Shown here: one piece after another, positions 9,646 to 17,791 of the stretch | Layout of the letters: every line of letters begins with the position of its first letter | Position numbering within the stretch: position 1 is the stretch's first letter | Assembly (NCBI RefSeq): GCF_004564275.1 | Contig: NZ_SPDV01000030.1 | Location: 28,953 to 92,952 of the forward strand | Direction: 5' to 3' | Origin: Sphingomonas parva (ex Maeng et al. 2020) | Lineage (GTDB): Bacteria > Pseudomonadota > Alphaproteobacteria > Sphingomonadales > Sphingomonadaceae | DNA: 64,000 nt | Position numbers and translations under genes: made by a program | Notes under the pieces: generated by a model | The model's input: only the letters and a program-made list of their open reading frames with translations | Database searches by the model: none | Told to the model about the DNA's origin: nothing

Positions 9646-10802
9646 GAGGTCTTGCTGTTCTCTTTGATGTAGCCGGGGCCGAGATCGATGCCGATCACCT
9701 GCGCCTGGCCGGAGCCGAGGCCGAGCGCGACCTCGATCTCGATCTTCTCGTTCTTCATGTGGGCGGCGACGGCCGCCTCGTCGTGCTCGGCGTTGGTGCC
9801 GCCACGCGAGACGATGATGCCGCCATAGGCGACTGCGGTCTTCTCCGCCTCGAAATCGATCCCCGCCGATCCGGCGGCGCCGAGCAGCCGGCCCCAATAA
9901 GGATCGCCGCCATACCAGCTGCACTTGACCAGATTGTTCTCGGCGATGCTCTTTGCGGCGGCACGCGCCTCGGCGTCCGAGCGCGCACCGGTGACGCGGA
10001 GCTGGACCATCTTGGTCATGCCCTCGGCGTCGCGTGCCATCTGGTAGGTGAGGTCCTCGCACAGCCGGTGCACCGCGTCGGCGAACTCGGCCTTGTCCGG
10101 CCGGCCGCGGCGGCCGGAGGCGAGCAGGATCACCGTGTCGTTGGTCGAGGTCGCGCCGTCGACGTTGAGCGTGTTAAAGGTGCGGTCGGCGGCGTCGCGC
10201 AGGATCGCGGTCATTTCCGCCGCGGAGACGTCGGCGTCGGTGGTCAGGAAGGCGAGCATCGTCGCCATGTTCGGTGCGATCATCCCGCAGCCCTTGGCCA
10301 TGCCGCCGAGCGTGAAGGTGGAGCCGCGGATCACCGCTTCCTTGACCTTGTGGTCGGTGGTGAGGATGCCCTTGGCAGCGTCCGCCCCACCTTCGACGCT
10401 CAGCTTCTTCGCGAGCTTCGGCGTGGCGGCGAGGATCCTGTCCATCGGCAGCGGATTGCCGATGATGCCGGTCGAGCAGACGAGGACGTCGGCCGGCGAG
10501 ATCCCGAGCGCTTCCGCCGTCGCCTCGCACATCGCCTCGGCATCGGCGCGGCCGGCGGCGCCGGTGCCGGCGTTCGCGTTGCCCGAATTGACAATGATCG
10601 CGGCGGCGCGGCCGCCGTTCGCCGCCAGCCGCTCGCGACACGCCGCGACCGGGGGCGCGAAGAACTTGTTCTGGGTGAAGACCGCGGCGGCGGTCACCGG
10701 CTTGCAATCCTCGGTGGCGACCAGCGCCATGTCGTAGCGGCGCGGCTTGATGCCGGCGTGGAGGCCCGAGGCGACGAAGCCCTCTGCTGCGGTGACGCTC
10801 AC
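9642..10802 (-). CDS. argJ: Bifunctional ornithine acetyltransferase / N-acetylglutamate synthase
   Basis: ArgJ recycles the acetyl group from acetylornithine to glutamate, and may also make acetylglutamate from acetyl-CoA. The product is about 386 aa from the GTG at 10802, which overlaps the argC stop as GTGA; a GTG at 10808 is also possible. The self-cleavage site is in [20 protein letters not shown], where the Thr after MA is the nucleophile of the beta chain. [12 protein letters not shown] and the C-terminal [11 protein letters not shown] motifs are also typical. There is no argA or argE in view, consistent with the cyclic pathway. Confidence 0.96.
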   Translation of the reverse strand: MSVTAAEGFVASGLHAGIKPRRYDMALVATEDCKPVTAAAVFTQNKFFAPPVAACRERLAANGGRAAAIIVNSGNANAGTGAAGRADAEAMCEATAEALGISPADVLVCSTGIIGNPLPMDRILAATPKLAKKLSVEGGADAAKGILTTDHKVKEAVIRGSTFTLGGMAKGCGMIAPNMATMLAFLTTDADVSAAEMTAILRDAADRTFNTLNVDGATSTNDTVILLASGRRGRPDKAEFADAVHRLCEDLTYQMARDAEGMTKMVQLRVTGARSDAEARAAAKSIAENNLVKCSWYGGDPYWGRLLGAAGSAGIDFEAEKTAVAYGGIIVSRGGTNAEHDEAAVAAHMKNEKIEIEVALGLGSGQAQVIGIDLGPGYIKENSKTS

Positions 10803-11800
10803 GGGCACATTCCGACGGTCGACAGCCCGGCCGTCTCGTCGAGGCCGAGCATCAGGTTCGCGCACTGGATCATCTGGCCGGCGGCTCCTTTCACGAGATT
10901 GTCGAGCGCGGCGACCGCCAGCACCCGCCCGGTGCGGGGATCGTAGCGCGCGGTGAGGTGGACGGCGTTCGATCCGAGCGTCCACTTGGTCGAGGGCGGC
11001 CGCTCCGAGACGTGGACGAACGGCTCGTCGGCATAGGCGTTCCGAAGCAGTGCCAGCGGATCGCAGGGACCGTGCGCCTGGCCATAGCAGGTGGCGAGAA
11101 TGCCACGGTTCATCGGCGCGAGGTGCGGTGTGAACAGCACCCGGCCGCCGAGCGCCATCTCCATCTCGGCGGTGTGGCGATGGGTGAGCAGGCCGTAGGC
11201 GGTGAGATTCTCGTCTACCGTGTTGAAATGAGTCTCTTCCTTCAGGCCCTTGCCAGCCCCGCTGACGCCGGAGGCGGCGTCGACGACGATCGAGGCGGGA
11301 TCGATCGCCTCGATCAGCGGCCGCAGCGCGAGGATCGCCGAGGTCGGGTAGCAGCCGGCGGCGGCGACCAGCTTCGCGCCGCGGATCCGCGCCCGGTTGA
11401 TCTCGGGGATGCCGTAGACGAAGCGGGAGAGCAGCTCGGGCGCCTGGTGCGGCTCCTTGTACCAGGTCTCGTACTCCTCGGCGGTATCGAGCCGGAAATC
11501 GGCGCCGAGATCGACGAAGGCGAGGTCGCGCGCGATGATCTCGGCGGCGAGGCGCTGCGAATGGCCATGGGGGAGCGCGGCGAAGACGAGATCGACGCCG
11601 TCGAGCCGCTCGGGCGCAAAGCGCTCGACGGCGAGGCCCGGAAAGGCGAGGGCGAGCTGCGGGTGCACCGCCTCGAGCTTCAGGCCGGCCTGGCTGTCGC
11701 CGAACAGCCGCACCGGCTGCAGCTGCGGATGGGACGCGCAGAGCCGAAGCAGCTCCGCGCCGACGAAGCCCGAGGCTCCGAGGATGGCAACGCGAATCAT
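10799..11800 (-). CDS. argC: N-acetyl-gamma-glutamyl-phosphate reductase
   Basis: ArgC reduces acetylglutamyl phosphate with NADPH. From the ATG at 11800 ([17 protein letters not shown]) the product is 333 aa. It has the NADP-binding GASGFVG loop, the catalytic Cys in [11 protein letters not shown], and the dimerisation/active-site stretch with HRHTAEMEM and [12 protein letters not shown]. It is the first gene of the argCJBFRG cluster; all neighbours overlap or are spaced under 40 bases. ARG-box-like palindromes lie directly upstream. Confidence 0.97.
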   Translation of the reverse strand: MIRVAILGASGFVGAELLRLCASHPQLQPVRLFGDSQAGLKLEAVHPQLALAFPGLAVERFAPERLDGVDLVFAALPHGHSQRLAAEIIARDLAFVDLGADFRLDTAEEYETWYKEPHQAPELLSRFVYGIPEINRARIRGAKLVAAAGCYPTSAILALRPLIEAIDPASIVVDAASGVSGAGKGLKEETHFNTVDENLTAYGLLTHRHTAEMEMALGGRVLFTPHLAPMNRGILATCYGQAHGPCDPLALLRNAYADEPFVHVSERPPSTKWTLGSNAVHLTARYDPRTGRVLAVAALDNLVKGAAGQMIQCANLMLGLDETAGLSTVGMCP

Positions 11801-11810
11801 GGGAGCGGCG

Positions 11811-11838
11811 CTATGCATCCAGCTGCATAGTTATGCAA
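11811..11838 (-). promoter_or_regulatory. ARG-box-like palindromes ahead of the arg operon
   Basis: TGCATAGTTATGCA (11824-11837) is a palindrome with a central mismatch, and a further half-site CTATGCAT lies at 11811-11818, just before the argC start. Known ARG boxes are 18-bp imperfect palindromes with TNTGAAT/ATTCA-type arms; these arms read TGCAT/ATGCA. Because argR is in the operon, this is the likely operator. Assignment is inference from position and symmetry. Confidence 0.5.
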
Positions 11839-11966
11839 CCCACCGCACCATGAGGCGACGGGCGGACAGGATCAGCCGTTCGCGTCGGGCGCGTCCGCTG
11901 GCTCGCCTCGCGCGATCCGGTCGCGGCCCCTGACGGCGAGAATGGAGATCGAAGGCGGCAATTAAC

Positions 11967-11980
11967 TTGATCTACATCAA
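11967..11980 (+). promoter_or_regulatory. FNR/FixK-type box (anaerobox)
   Basis: TTGAT-ctac-ATCAA is an exact match to the FNR/FixK consensus TTGAT-N4-ATCAA. It lies 38 bases before the ATG of a small gene, suggesting oxygen- or redox-dependent transcription. Confidence 0.6.
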
Positions 11981-12018
11981 GAAGGTGCTAGCGAGATTCG
12001 TCCTCGAACGATCGAACC

Positions 12019-12261
12019 ATGCACAACGACGATCCCCGCTATCTCCGGCAGAAAGCCGAGCAATGCCGCAGGCTCGCGCGCGGCTGCAACGATCCCACCT
12101 CGGCACGCGTGCTGACCGACATGGCGGCGGAATATGACGCGCGGGCGCGCGCGGCCTTGTTTACGGGGATGAGCGCGCCGCCTCCCGAATCCGACGCGCG
12201 CGGCGCCGGCGATAGTCCGCCGATCGGGCGCGGCCCTTCGGGACAAAACGAACCTGGCTGA
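12019..12261 (+). CDS. Small conserved hypothetical protein with CRRLA motif
   Basis: The product is 80 aa. Residues 5-45 form a predicted helix pair with the pattern YLRQKAEQCRRLARG...LTDMAAEYDARA, a motif I know from many short alphaproteobacterial proteins of unknown function. The C-terminal 30 residues are disordered (P, G, S-rich). A second short gene at 22541-22705 has the same A-x-x-CRRLA helix. A perfect FNR/FixK box stands just upstream, so the gene may respond to oxygen limitation. I assign no function. Confidence 0.6.
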   Translation: MHNDDPRYLRQKAEQCRRLARGCNDPTSARVLTDMAAEYDARARAALFTGMSAPPPESDARGAGDSPPIGRGPSGQNEPG

Positions 12262-12551
12262 GCGCGGCAGCGCGGCGGTTCATCGGGGAGACGGAAGGCG
12301 GGCCGGAGATGTGCTCGTGGGGGGAAACATCCCCGGCCCTGGCCGCCCGGTGAACAGAACGCGTCGGACGGTTGGCGCGTCGATGACTCCCCTGCACCGG
12401 CGAAACCATCTGTGGAAAACACGGGGCGGCCCGTTTGCGCTTGCACCCACCGATCACCGGCGAAGATCCCATGCGCGATGTGGCGTCAGATGCGTAAAGA
12501 TCGCACGCCAGGCGTCGGGAGCGCGGCGCAGGCAGGATCGGCCGGACGCGA

Positions 12552-12588
12552 GAACGGCTCCCGCCGCGTGACCAGACGGGAGCCGTTC
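12552..12588 (+). terminator. Strong hairpin, probable terminator
   Basis: GAACGGCTCCCG pairs perfectly with CGGGAGCCGTTC (12 bp) around a 13-base loop, followed on the plus strand by CTCTTCC. It lies in the otherwise featureless stretch 12262-12656, downstream of the small FNR-box gene and facing the end of the minus-strand gene at 12657. It may serve either side. Confidence 0.5.
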
Positions 12589-12656
12589 CTCTTCCGACGC
12601 TTACGCATCCGCCCACCGGATGCAGGGTCAACGTCCCCGGCCGAGGCCGGGTTCCG

Positions 12657-12863
12657 TCAGCTTCCGGAGCCGCCGCCGCTCGGGGCGGAAATGTCCACGT
12701 CAGCCTTGATCTCCTTGGTCTCGCCGCCGCCGATCAGGCCGCGTCCGAAGACCAGGAACAACACGACCAGCAAGGCGATCACGGCGATCACCGCCACGAT
12801 CGTGCCGCCGCCGCCGCGGCCACTGTCCCCGACCACCACCGTTTCGCGTTCGCGTTCTGCCAT
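12657..12863 (-). CDS. Small single-pass membrane protein
   Basis: The product is 68 aa. A charged N terminus (MAERERETVVVGDSG) and a glycine stretch precede one strong membrane helix at about residues 22-40 (IVAVIAVIALLVVLFLVFG). The C-terminal tail is acidic and then Gly/Ser-rich (EIKADVDISAPSGGG), probably periplasmic or cytoplasmic depending on topology. Sphingomonads have many such short proteins with a 'VDI..P' tail, but the role is unknown to me. Confidence 0.6.
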   Translation of the reverse strand: MAERERETVVVGDSGRGGGGTIVAVIAVIALLVVLFLVFGRGLIGGGETKEIKADVDISAPSGGGSGS

Positions 12864-13003
12864 CGTCCATCTCCTGTTGCCGTGGCGCTTCGAACGCGCC
12901 GACCCTTCCGGGGTTGCAACGAACCCGCGTTGGCGGCGAGCGGGCGCCCCTGGCGAGAGCCGTGCCGGCGCGGACGGTCAAGCAGATGTCGAAGCAGTCG
13001 GAC

Positions 13004-13573
13004 TCAGCCGCCGAAATAGACGTGCTGGACGAGGACCTTGGTGCCGATGACGAGCAGGGCGAGGCCGCCGAGGATCTCGGCTCTCTTGCCGAGCCGCTGC
13101 CCGCCGGCGGCGCCGAGGAAGACGCCCGCGGCGCACAGGGCGAGGGTGACCGCGCCGATCACCGCACAGGCGAGGACGACATGGGCGCCGAGCGAGGGCA
13201 GGGTGACTCCGGCGGCGGCGGCATCGATGCTGGTCGCGACCGAGGCGCCGAGCAGCGCCCAGCCGGACAGTCGCGTGCAATCGGCCTCCTCGCCGCCCCG
13301 CAAGCCCTCGTGCAGGGTCTTGAGGCCGAGCAAAGCGAGCAGGCCGAAGGCGATCCAGTGATCGACGTCGCGGATCACCGAGGCGAAGGCGATGCCCGCC
13401 GCCCAGCCGAGCAGCGGCATCACCGCCTGGGCAAGGCCGAAGGCGGTGCCGATGCGCACCGCATCGCGAACGCCGGGCCGCGACGCCGCGCCCTGGCAGA
13501 GCGCGACCGCGAACGCGTCCGCCGCCAGCGCGCCAGCCAGCGCGAACAACATCAGCCATGTCGCTATCGTCAC
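13004..13573 (-). CDS. mntP: Manganese efflux pump MntP
   Basis: MntP exports Mn2+ across the inner membrane. From the GTG at 13573 the product is 189 aa, the standard MntP length, with six predicted helices. Helix 1 has the conserved ALAADAFAVALCQG, and the second half the matching SVATSIDAAAAGV; the paired Asp residues in these repeats are the metal-pathway residues of the family. GGGGA lies 5-9 bases before the GTG. The open frame extends 38 codons upstream through a structured leader that I read as untranslated. Confidence 0.9.
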   Translation of the reverse strand: MTIATWLMLFALAGALAADAFAVALCQGAASRPGVRDAVRIGTAFGLAQAVMPLLGWAAGIAFASVIRDVDHWIAFGLLALLGLKTLHEGLRGGEEADCTRLSGWALLGASVATSIDAAAAGVTLPSLGAHVVLACAVIGAVTLALCAAGVFLGAAGGQRLGKRAEILGGLALLVIGTKVLVQHVYFGG

Positions 13574-13685
13574 GTCATCCCCGCCCGCCGGCTCGTCTGG
13601 GGCGCCTATAGTCGCTCGAACCTTTCGCTGCCATTGCGAAGTGACGTCGGGCCCGCCGGCGGCCGGGAGCGACGCCGCTCCCCTC
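13574..13685 (-). promoter_or_regulatory. Structured mntP leader, weak candidate for a Mn2+ (yybP-ykoY) riboswitch
   Basis: The leader contains GGGGAGCG..., then CGACGTCACTTCG and a purine-rich stretch before the ribosome site. Manganese riboswitches often precede mntP and have GGGGAGU and GUCA-type loop motifs. Here GGGGAGCG is itself paired in a perfect hairpin, which does not fit the standard fold well. Confidence 0.25.
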
Positions 13686-13688
13686 ACC

Positions 13689-13792
13689 GATCAGGCGTTG
13701 TCGGGCGCCTGATCACGCTCGAGTTCCGCTCGAACGATCAGGCATTGTCGAGCGCCTGGTTCACGCTCGAGCTCCGCTCGAACGATCAGGCG
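13689..13792. repeat. Tandem repeat, two copies of about 48 bases plus a partial third
   Basis: Copies start with GATCAGGC at 13689, 13736 and 13784. The first two are 47 and 48 bases and differ at a few positions; each holds GCTCGAG(T/C)TCCGCTCGAAC, an internal inverted repeat. The partial third copy supplies the TGA stop of the L,D-transpeptidase gene. Confidence 0.85.
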
Positions 13793-14475
13793 CGGCCGGG
13801 GCCGTTGGCATCCCAGCCGCGGGTGACCAGCACGTGATCGCCGAGCTTCGCCTGGCCGAACAGCAGCTGCGCGAATTCGTCGGGAATGCCGATGCAGCCG
13901 TGGGTCGCGTAGTCGTCGCTGACCACGCTCGAATGGATCGCGACCCCGTCCCAGGTGAGACGCAGCATGTAGGGCATCGGCGCGTCGTAGAGATTCGAGA
14001 TGTGGTGGCGCTTCTTCTGCAGGATCGGGAAAATGCCGAGCGGCGTCGGCTTGTCGACGTCGCCTTGGATCAGCGAGGTGCGACCGATCTCGACGCCCTG
14101 GCGGTAGACGTAGAGCATCTGCGCCCGCAGATCGGCGACGATCACCGCGGCCCCGGCCGGGGCGCCTTCCTCGTTCCAGGCATATTCGCCGGGGGCGAGC
14201 GGATGGTCGAGCGCGAGGATCGAGCGGATGGTGAAATCGGGCCGCGCGGGCGGCGGCGCGGGCGCGACGGGCGCGGTCTCGGTGGAGCGCAGGCGGAGGC
14301 CCGGCGGCGGATCCTTGGCCGGAGCGGGCGCCGGCGCCTCGCGGATCGCGGCGGCGCGCAGCGGCGCGTCGCGGTGATTGCCGGGCGCGGGCGCGGGCGA
14401 GGCGGCGAGGAACAGCGTCATCCCTCCGAACAGGAAGAGCCGGGCCGACATTCGACTGGTGCGCGCTTCGAGCAA
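13786..14475 (-). CDS. L,D-transpeptidase (YkuD domain), exported
   Basis: YkuD enzymes make 3-3 peptidoglycan cross-links or attach proteins to the wall in the periplasm. I prefer the TTG start at 14475, which has AGGAGAGG five bases upstream; the ATG at 14451 has no visible ribosome site. The N terminus is a signal peptide (RLFLFGGMTLFLAAS) followed by a Pro/Ala-rich linker to about residue 80. The YkuD domain carries the catalytic motif HSSVVSDDYATHGCIGIP, with the essential HGC; the usual S before HGC is T and the R after is replaced by GIP. The stop lies inside a tandem repeat. Confidence 0.88.
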   Translation of the reverse strand: MLEARTSRMSARLFLFGGMTLFLAASPAPAPGNHRDAPLRAAAIREAPAPAPAKDPPPGLRLRSTETAPVAPAPPPARPDFTIRSILALDHPLAPGEYAWNEEGAPAGAAVIVADLRAQMLYVYRQGVEIGRTSLIQGDVDKPTPLGIFPILQKKRHHISNLYDAPMPYMLRLTWDGVAIHSSVVSDDYATHGCIGIPDEFAQLLFGQAKLGDHVLVTRGWDANGPGRA

Positions 14476-14747
14476 TGTCCTCTCCTTTGCCCCCGCCGAA
14501 CGTCCATGCCGCCGCGAGGTTCGTCCCGCCAAGCCCCTTTCGGGACGCTGTCGCGAGATGGGACAGGCGGGACGGATTCGATAATGCCGGAGACGCGGCG
14601 AGACGGCGGCACGGTGGCGCTCCAGCGCCCCAATTGGACGCGCGATGACCACAATTTGGCCGCAAGCATTCGGAATAGAGCGACAAAGGGGAATGGTACG
14701 AACGCGGCCGAAGTGCCGGAACGACCGCCTCGAGGAGTGGCTGCTGG

Positions 14748-15245
14748 ATGTTGAGACTGCGTATTCCGTTTGCCGCCGCGGCGCTGGCCTTCGCGCCGGC
14801 CGCGTCCGCGCAGGCGGCGCTCGGCCCCGACGCCGCCGCCTGCCAAGCCAACCGGCCGTCGGTGCTGGTCAGCGTCACCGGCTTCAAGAACCGGATCGGC
14901 AAGCTCCGCGTCCAGCTCTACGGCAGCAATCCCGCCGAGTTCCTCGCCACCGGCAAGTGGCTGCGCCGGATCGACCTGCCGGTGACCCGGTCGGGCGCGA
15001 TGAACGTCTGCGTCGCGGTGCCGAAGGCCGGCACCTATGCGATTGCGGTCCGCCACGATGCCGACGCCAACGGCAAGTCGGGCTGGAACGACGGCGGCGG
15101 CTTCTCGAACAACCCCAGAATCTCGCTGCTCGACCTCAAGCCCTCCCATCGCGAGGTTGCCTTCGCGGTCGGCTCCGGCGTGAAAACTGTGAACGTCGTG
15201 CTCAACTATCGCCGCGGCCTCTCCGTCGGCCCGATCGGACGGTGA
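14748..15245 (+). CDS. Exported DUF2141 family protein
   Basis: The product is 165 aa with a clear signal peptide (residues 1-22, cut after ASAQA). The rest is a beta-sandwich DUF2141 domain: the pattern LRVQLYGSNPAEFL, then GTYAIAVRHDADANGKSGWNDGG, which contains the conserved H-D-x-N-x-NG-like calcium-loop-type segment. The biochemical function of DUF2141 is not known. It ends a few bases before the lipid-kinase gene, with which it is probably co-transcribed. Confidence 0.85.
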   Translation: MLRLRIPFAAAALAFAPAASAQAALGPDAAACQANRPSVLVSVTGFKNRIGKLRVQLYGSNPAEFLATGKWLRRIDLPVTRSGAMNVCVAVPKAGTYAIAVRHDADANGKSGWNDGGGFSNNPRISLLDLKPSHREVAFAVGSGVKTVNVVLNYRRGLSVGPIGR

Positions 15246-15250
15246 CCTCG

Positions 15251-16225
15251 ATGGCCCGCGTTGCCCTGCTTTCCAATCCGCGCTCGACCGGCAACCGCTC
15301 GCTGCTGCCGCGGGTGCGCAGCTTCTGCGCCGAGCACCAGGACATCTTCCATTACGAGGTCGAGCGCGCCGATCAGGTCGGCGAGGCGCTGAAGACGATC
15401 GCCAAGGTGAAGCCGACCGTGCTGGTGATCAACGGCGGCGACGGCACCGTGCAGGCGGCGCTGACCGAGATCTTCAATGGCCGGCATTTCGGCGATGCCG
15501 CTCCCCCGGTCGCGGTGCTGCCCAACGGCAAGACCAACCTCATCGCCCATGATCTCGGTGCCGACGGCGATCCGATGGCGGCGCTCGAGCGGGTGCTGGA
15601 GATCGCCCGGTCCGATCTCGATCCGCACATCGTCCGGCGCGAGCTGATCGCGTTGTCCGGCGGCACGCCCGACGGCAAGCCGGTGCTCGGCATGTTCCTC
15701 GGCGGCGCCGGCCTCGCCGATGCGATGCTCTACTGCCGCCACAAGATCTATCCGCTCGGCCTGCCGAACAGCGTCGCCCATTTCCTCGCCCTGCTGCTCG
15801 GCATCATCTCGGTGGCGGCCGGGCGGCGGATAAAGATCGGCCCGGTCCGGCCGAAGCCCTTGCGCGTCTCGGTGCTGAAGCAGGGGGAGCTCAACGGCCA
15901 GTTCGCGGTGCTGATGGTGACGACGCTGCAGCGGCTGCTGTTCAAGGGCCACATGCCCGGCGCCGGCGCGCGCACCGGGGCGATGCAATTGCTCGTCATC
16001 GACCGCAGCTTCATGGCGCTGATGCGGGCGCTGACCGCGGCGATCCGCGGCACCCTGGGAAGGATCCGTCTTTCGGGCGTCCATCTCGAGCGCGGCGACG
16101 AGATCCGGATCGAGGGCGAGCAGTCCAACGTCATCCTCGACGGCGAGATCTTCCAGGCCGGCGAGGGCGAGGCGATCGTGCTCAAGCCGACGCCCCCGGT
16201 CCACTTCCTGCGGCTGGCGGCTTAA
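15251..16225 (+). CDS. Diacylglycerol kinase family lipid kinase
   Basis: The product is 324 aa from the ATG at 15251; a GTG at 15242 overlapping the previous stop is an alternative. The N-terminal DAGK catalytic domain has NGGDGTVQAALTEI (the GGDGT nucleotide motif near residue 65) and PNGKTNLIAHDLG. The C-terminal half is the beta-rich lipid-binding part seen in YegS/LCB5-like kinases. The substrate could be diacylglycerol or, given that this organism seems to make sphingolipids, a sphingoid base; the sequence does not decide. Confidence 0.85.
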   Translation: MARVALLSNPRSTGNRSLLPRVRSFCAEHQDIFHYEVERADQVGEALKTIAKVKPTVLVINGGDGTVQAALTEIFNGRHFGDAAPPVAVLPNGKTNLIAHDLGADGDPMAALERVLEIARSDLDPHIVRRELIALSGGTPDGKPVLGMFLGGAGLADAMLYCRHKIYPLGLPNSVAHFLALLLGIISVAAGRRIKIGPVRPKPLRVSVLKQGELNGQFAVLMVTTLQRLLFKGHMPGAGARTGAMQLLVIDRSFMALMRALTAAIRGTLGRIRLSGVHLERGDEIRIEGEQSNVILDGEIFQAGEGEAIVLKPTPPVHFLRLAA

Positions 16226-16244
16226 CGAGTCGAGAGACTAATCT

Positions 16245-16445
16245 CACCCCTCCCCTGCAAGGGGAGGTGGCAGGCGAAGCCTGACGGAGGGTGTCAGCGT
16301 TGACGCCCCCCGCAGCCCAAGCGACTTGTCGCAGCAGACGCCCTGATGCTCCGCATCAGCGTCACTCCGTGGCCGAGTTCACTTCGGAGTCGCTGACACC
16401 CCTCCACCGCGCTTCGCGCGGTTCCCCTCCCCTTTCAAGGGAGGA
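16245..16445. repeat. Inverted pair of sphingomonad intergenic repeats
   Basis: Two related units of about 55 bases face each other: one at 16245-16299 and its diverged reverse complement at 16391-16445. Both share AAGGGGAGG...GAAGC...GGAGGG(G)TGTCAGCG. The element fills the gap between two convergent genes and may act as a terminator or simply be a dispersed REP-like sequence. Confidence 0.7.
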
Positions 16446-16452
16446 ACGATGC

Positions 16453-17664
16453 TCAACAGCTGGCGGTCGCCTCGCGCAGAGGCGCCTGGCGGATCTGGGC
16501 GTGCCAGAGGGAGAGGGCCCAGAAGGCGAGGCCGCCGAGCGCGAGGGCGGCGCCGACCCAGCCGGTCGAGGTCCAGCCATAGCCCGCGGCGATGGCGAGG
16601 CCGCCGAGCCAGGGGCCGAGCGCATTCGCAAAGTTGAACGCCGAGTGGTTGAGCGCGGCGGCGAGGCTCTGGGCGTCCTCGGCCACGTCCATCAGCCGGG
16701 TCTGGAGCACCGTGCCGAGCGCGCCTCCGACGCCGACCGCAAAGACGGCGGCCGAAATCGCCCACAGGCTCGACGCGGCGACCGTGTAGAGCGACAGCGA
16801 CACCGCGCTCCACAGCAGCAGAGCGCCGGCGGTCGGCATCAGGGCGCGATCGGCGAAGCGCGGCACGATCAGATTGCCGGCGGTGGTGCCGAGGCCGAAG
16901 ACGACGAGCACGAACGGAACGGCCGAGGCGCCGGCGCCGGTGACCTCGATCAGGGTCGAGGCGAGATAAGTGTACACCGCGAACAGGCCGCCGAAACCGA
17001 TCGCGCCGGTGGCGAGAGTGAGCCAGACCTGGCCGCGCTTCAGGGCGCCGAGCTCGCGCAGCGGGCTGGCGCCGGGCTCAGGCCGGTCGTGCGGGGCGAC
17101 CAGCCAGATCATCGCCACCGTCGCCAGCGCCACCGCGGCGACCACGCCGAAGCCCCAGCGCCAGCCGATCGCCTGGCCGAGCCAGTTGGCGAACGGAACG
17201 CCGACCAAAGTGGCGGTGGTGAGGCCGAGCATCACGCGAGCAATCGCTTGGGTGCGCCGCTCGGGCGGGACCAGCGACGCGGCGACCAGGGCGGCGATGC
17301 CGAAATAGGCGCCGTGGGGAAGGCCGCTCAGGAAGCGGAAGACGAGCATCGTCTGGTAGGTCGGGGCGAGCGCGCTCAGCGCATTGGCGACGGCGAACAA
17401 GGCCATTAGCAGCAGCAGCAGGCTGCGCCGCGCCATGCGCGCCGCGAGCACGGCGAGCAGCGGCGCGCCGACGACGACGCCGAGGGCGTAGGCGCTGATC
17501 ACATGGCCGGCGGTCGGCTCGTCGATGCCGAGGCCCTTCGCGAAGAAGGGAAGCAGGCTCATCGTCGCGAACTCGGTCGTGCCGATGGCGAAGCCGCCCA
17601 TCGCCAGCGCGAAATGGACGAGGGCGGGAGGCGCGGAACGGCGCGCGGCCGGCGCGGTGGACAT
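16453..17664 (-). CDS. MFS transporter, DHA1 family
   Basis: The product is 403 aa from the ATG at 17664 (MSTAPAARR), with GGAG upstream; the open frame extends further without support. It has twelve predicted membrane helices. MFS signatures include GGFAIGTTEFATMSLLPFFA in helix 1, the loop-2/3 region LAARMARRSLL, and the helix 5 motif C-like GVPFANWLGQAIGWRWGF. This pattern fits the AraJ/YdhP/NepI-type sugar, nucleoside or drug exporters. Substrate unknown. Confidence 0.88.
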   Translation of the reverse strand: MSTAPAARRSAPPALVHFALAMGGFAIGTTEFATMSLLPFFAKGLGIDEPTAGHVISAYALGVVVGAPLLAVLAARMARRSLLLLLMALFAVANALSALAPTYQTMLVFRFLSGLPHGAYFGIAALVAASLVPPERRTQAIARVMLGLTTATLVGVPFANWLGQAIGWRWGFGVVAAVALATVAMIWLVAPHDRPEPGASPLRELGALKRGQVWLTLATGAIGFGGLFAVYTYLASTLIEVTGAGASAVPFVLVVFGLGTTAGNLIVPRFADRALMPTAGALLLWSAVSLSLYTVAASSLWAISAAVFAVGVGGALGTVLQTRLMDVAEDAQSLAAALNHSAFNFANALGPWLGGLAIAAGYGWTSTGWVGAALALGGLAFWALSLWHAQIRQAPLREATASC

Positions 17665-17791
17665 CGAGGGGCTCCGGGGAGGGGGTCTGCTGCAGTGCAA
17701 CAGGCGAGATAGGGCGCGGTTCCGTAGCGTCAAGGCAGGGAGGAATGGTGCGGCGCTTGACGCGGCCGTGCGGTATCGCGAAGCGGTGCGG

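Noticed and set aside
13691..14902. 403-codon minus-strand frame across the L,D-transpeptidase gene
   Set aside because: The overlapping frame has a signal peptide, a YkuD domain and a ribosome site; this one has only basic low-complexity sequence and the translated tandem repeat.
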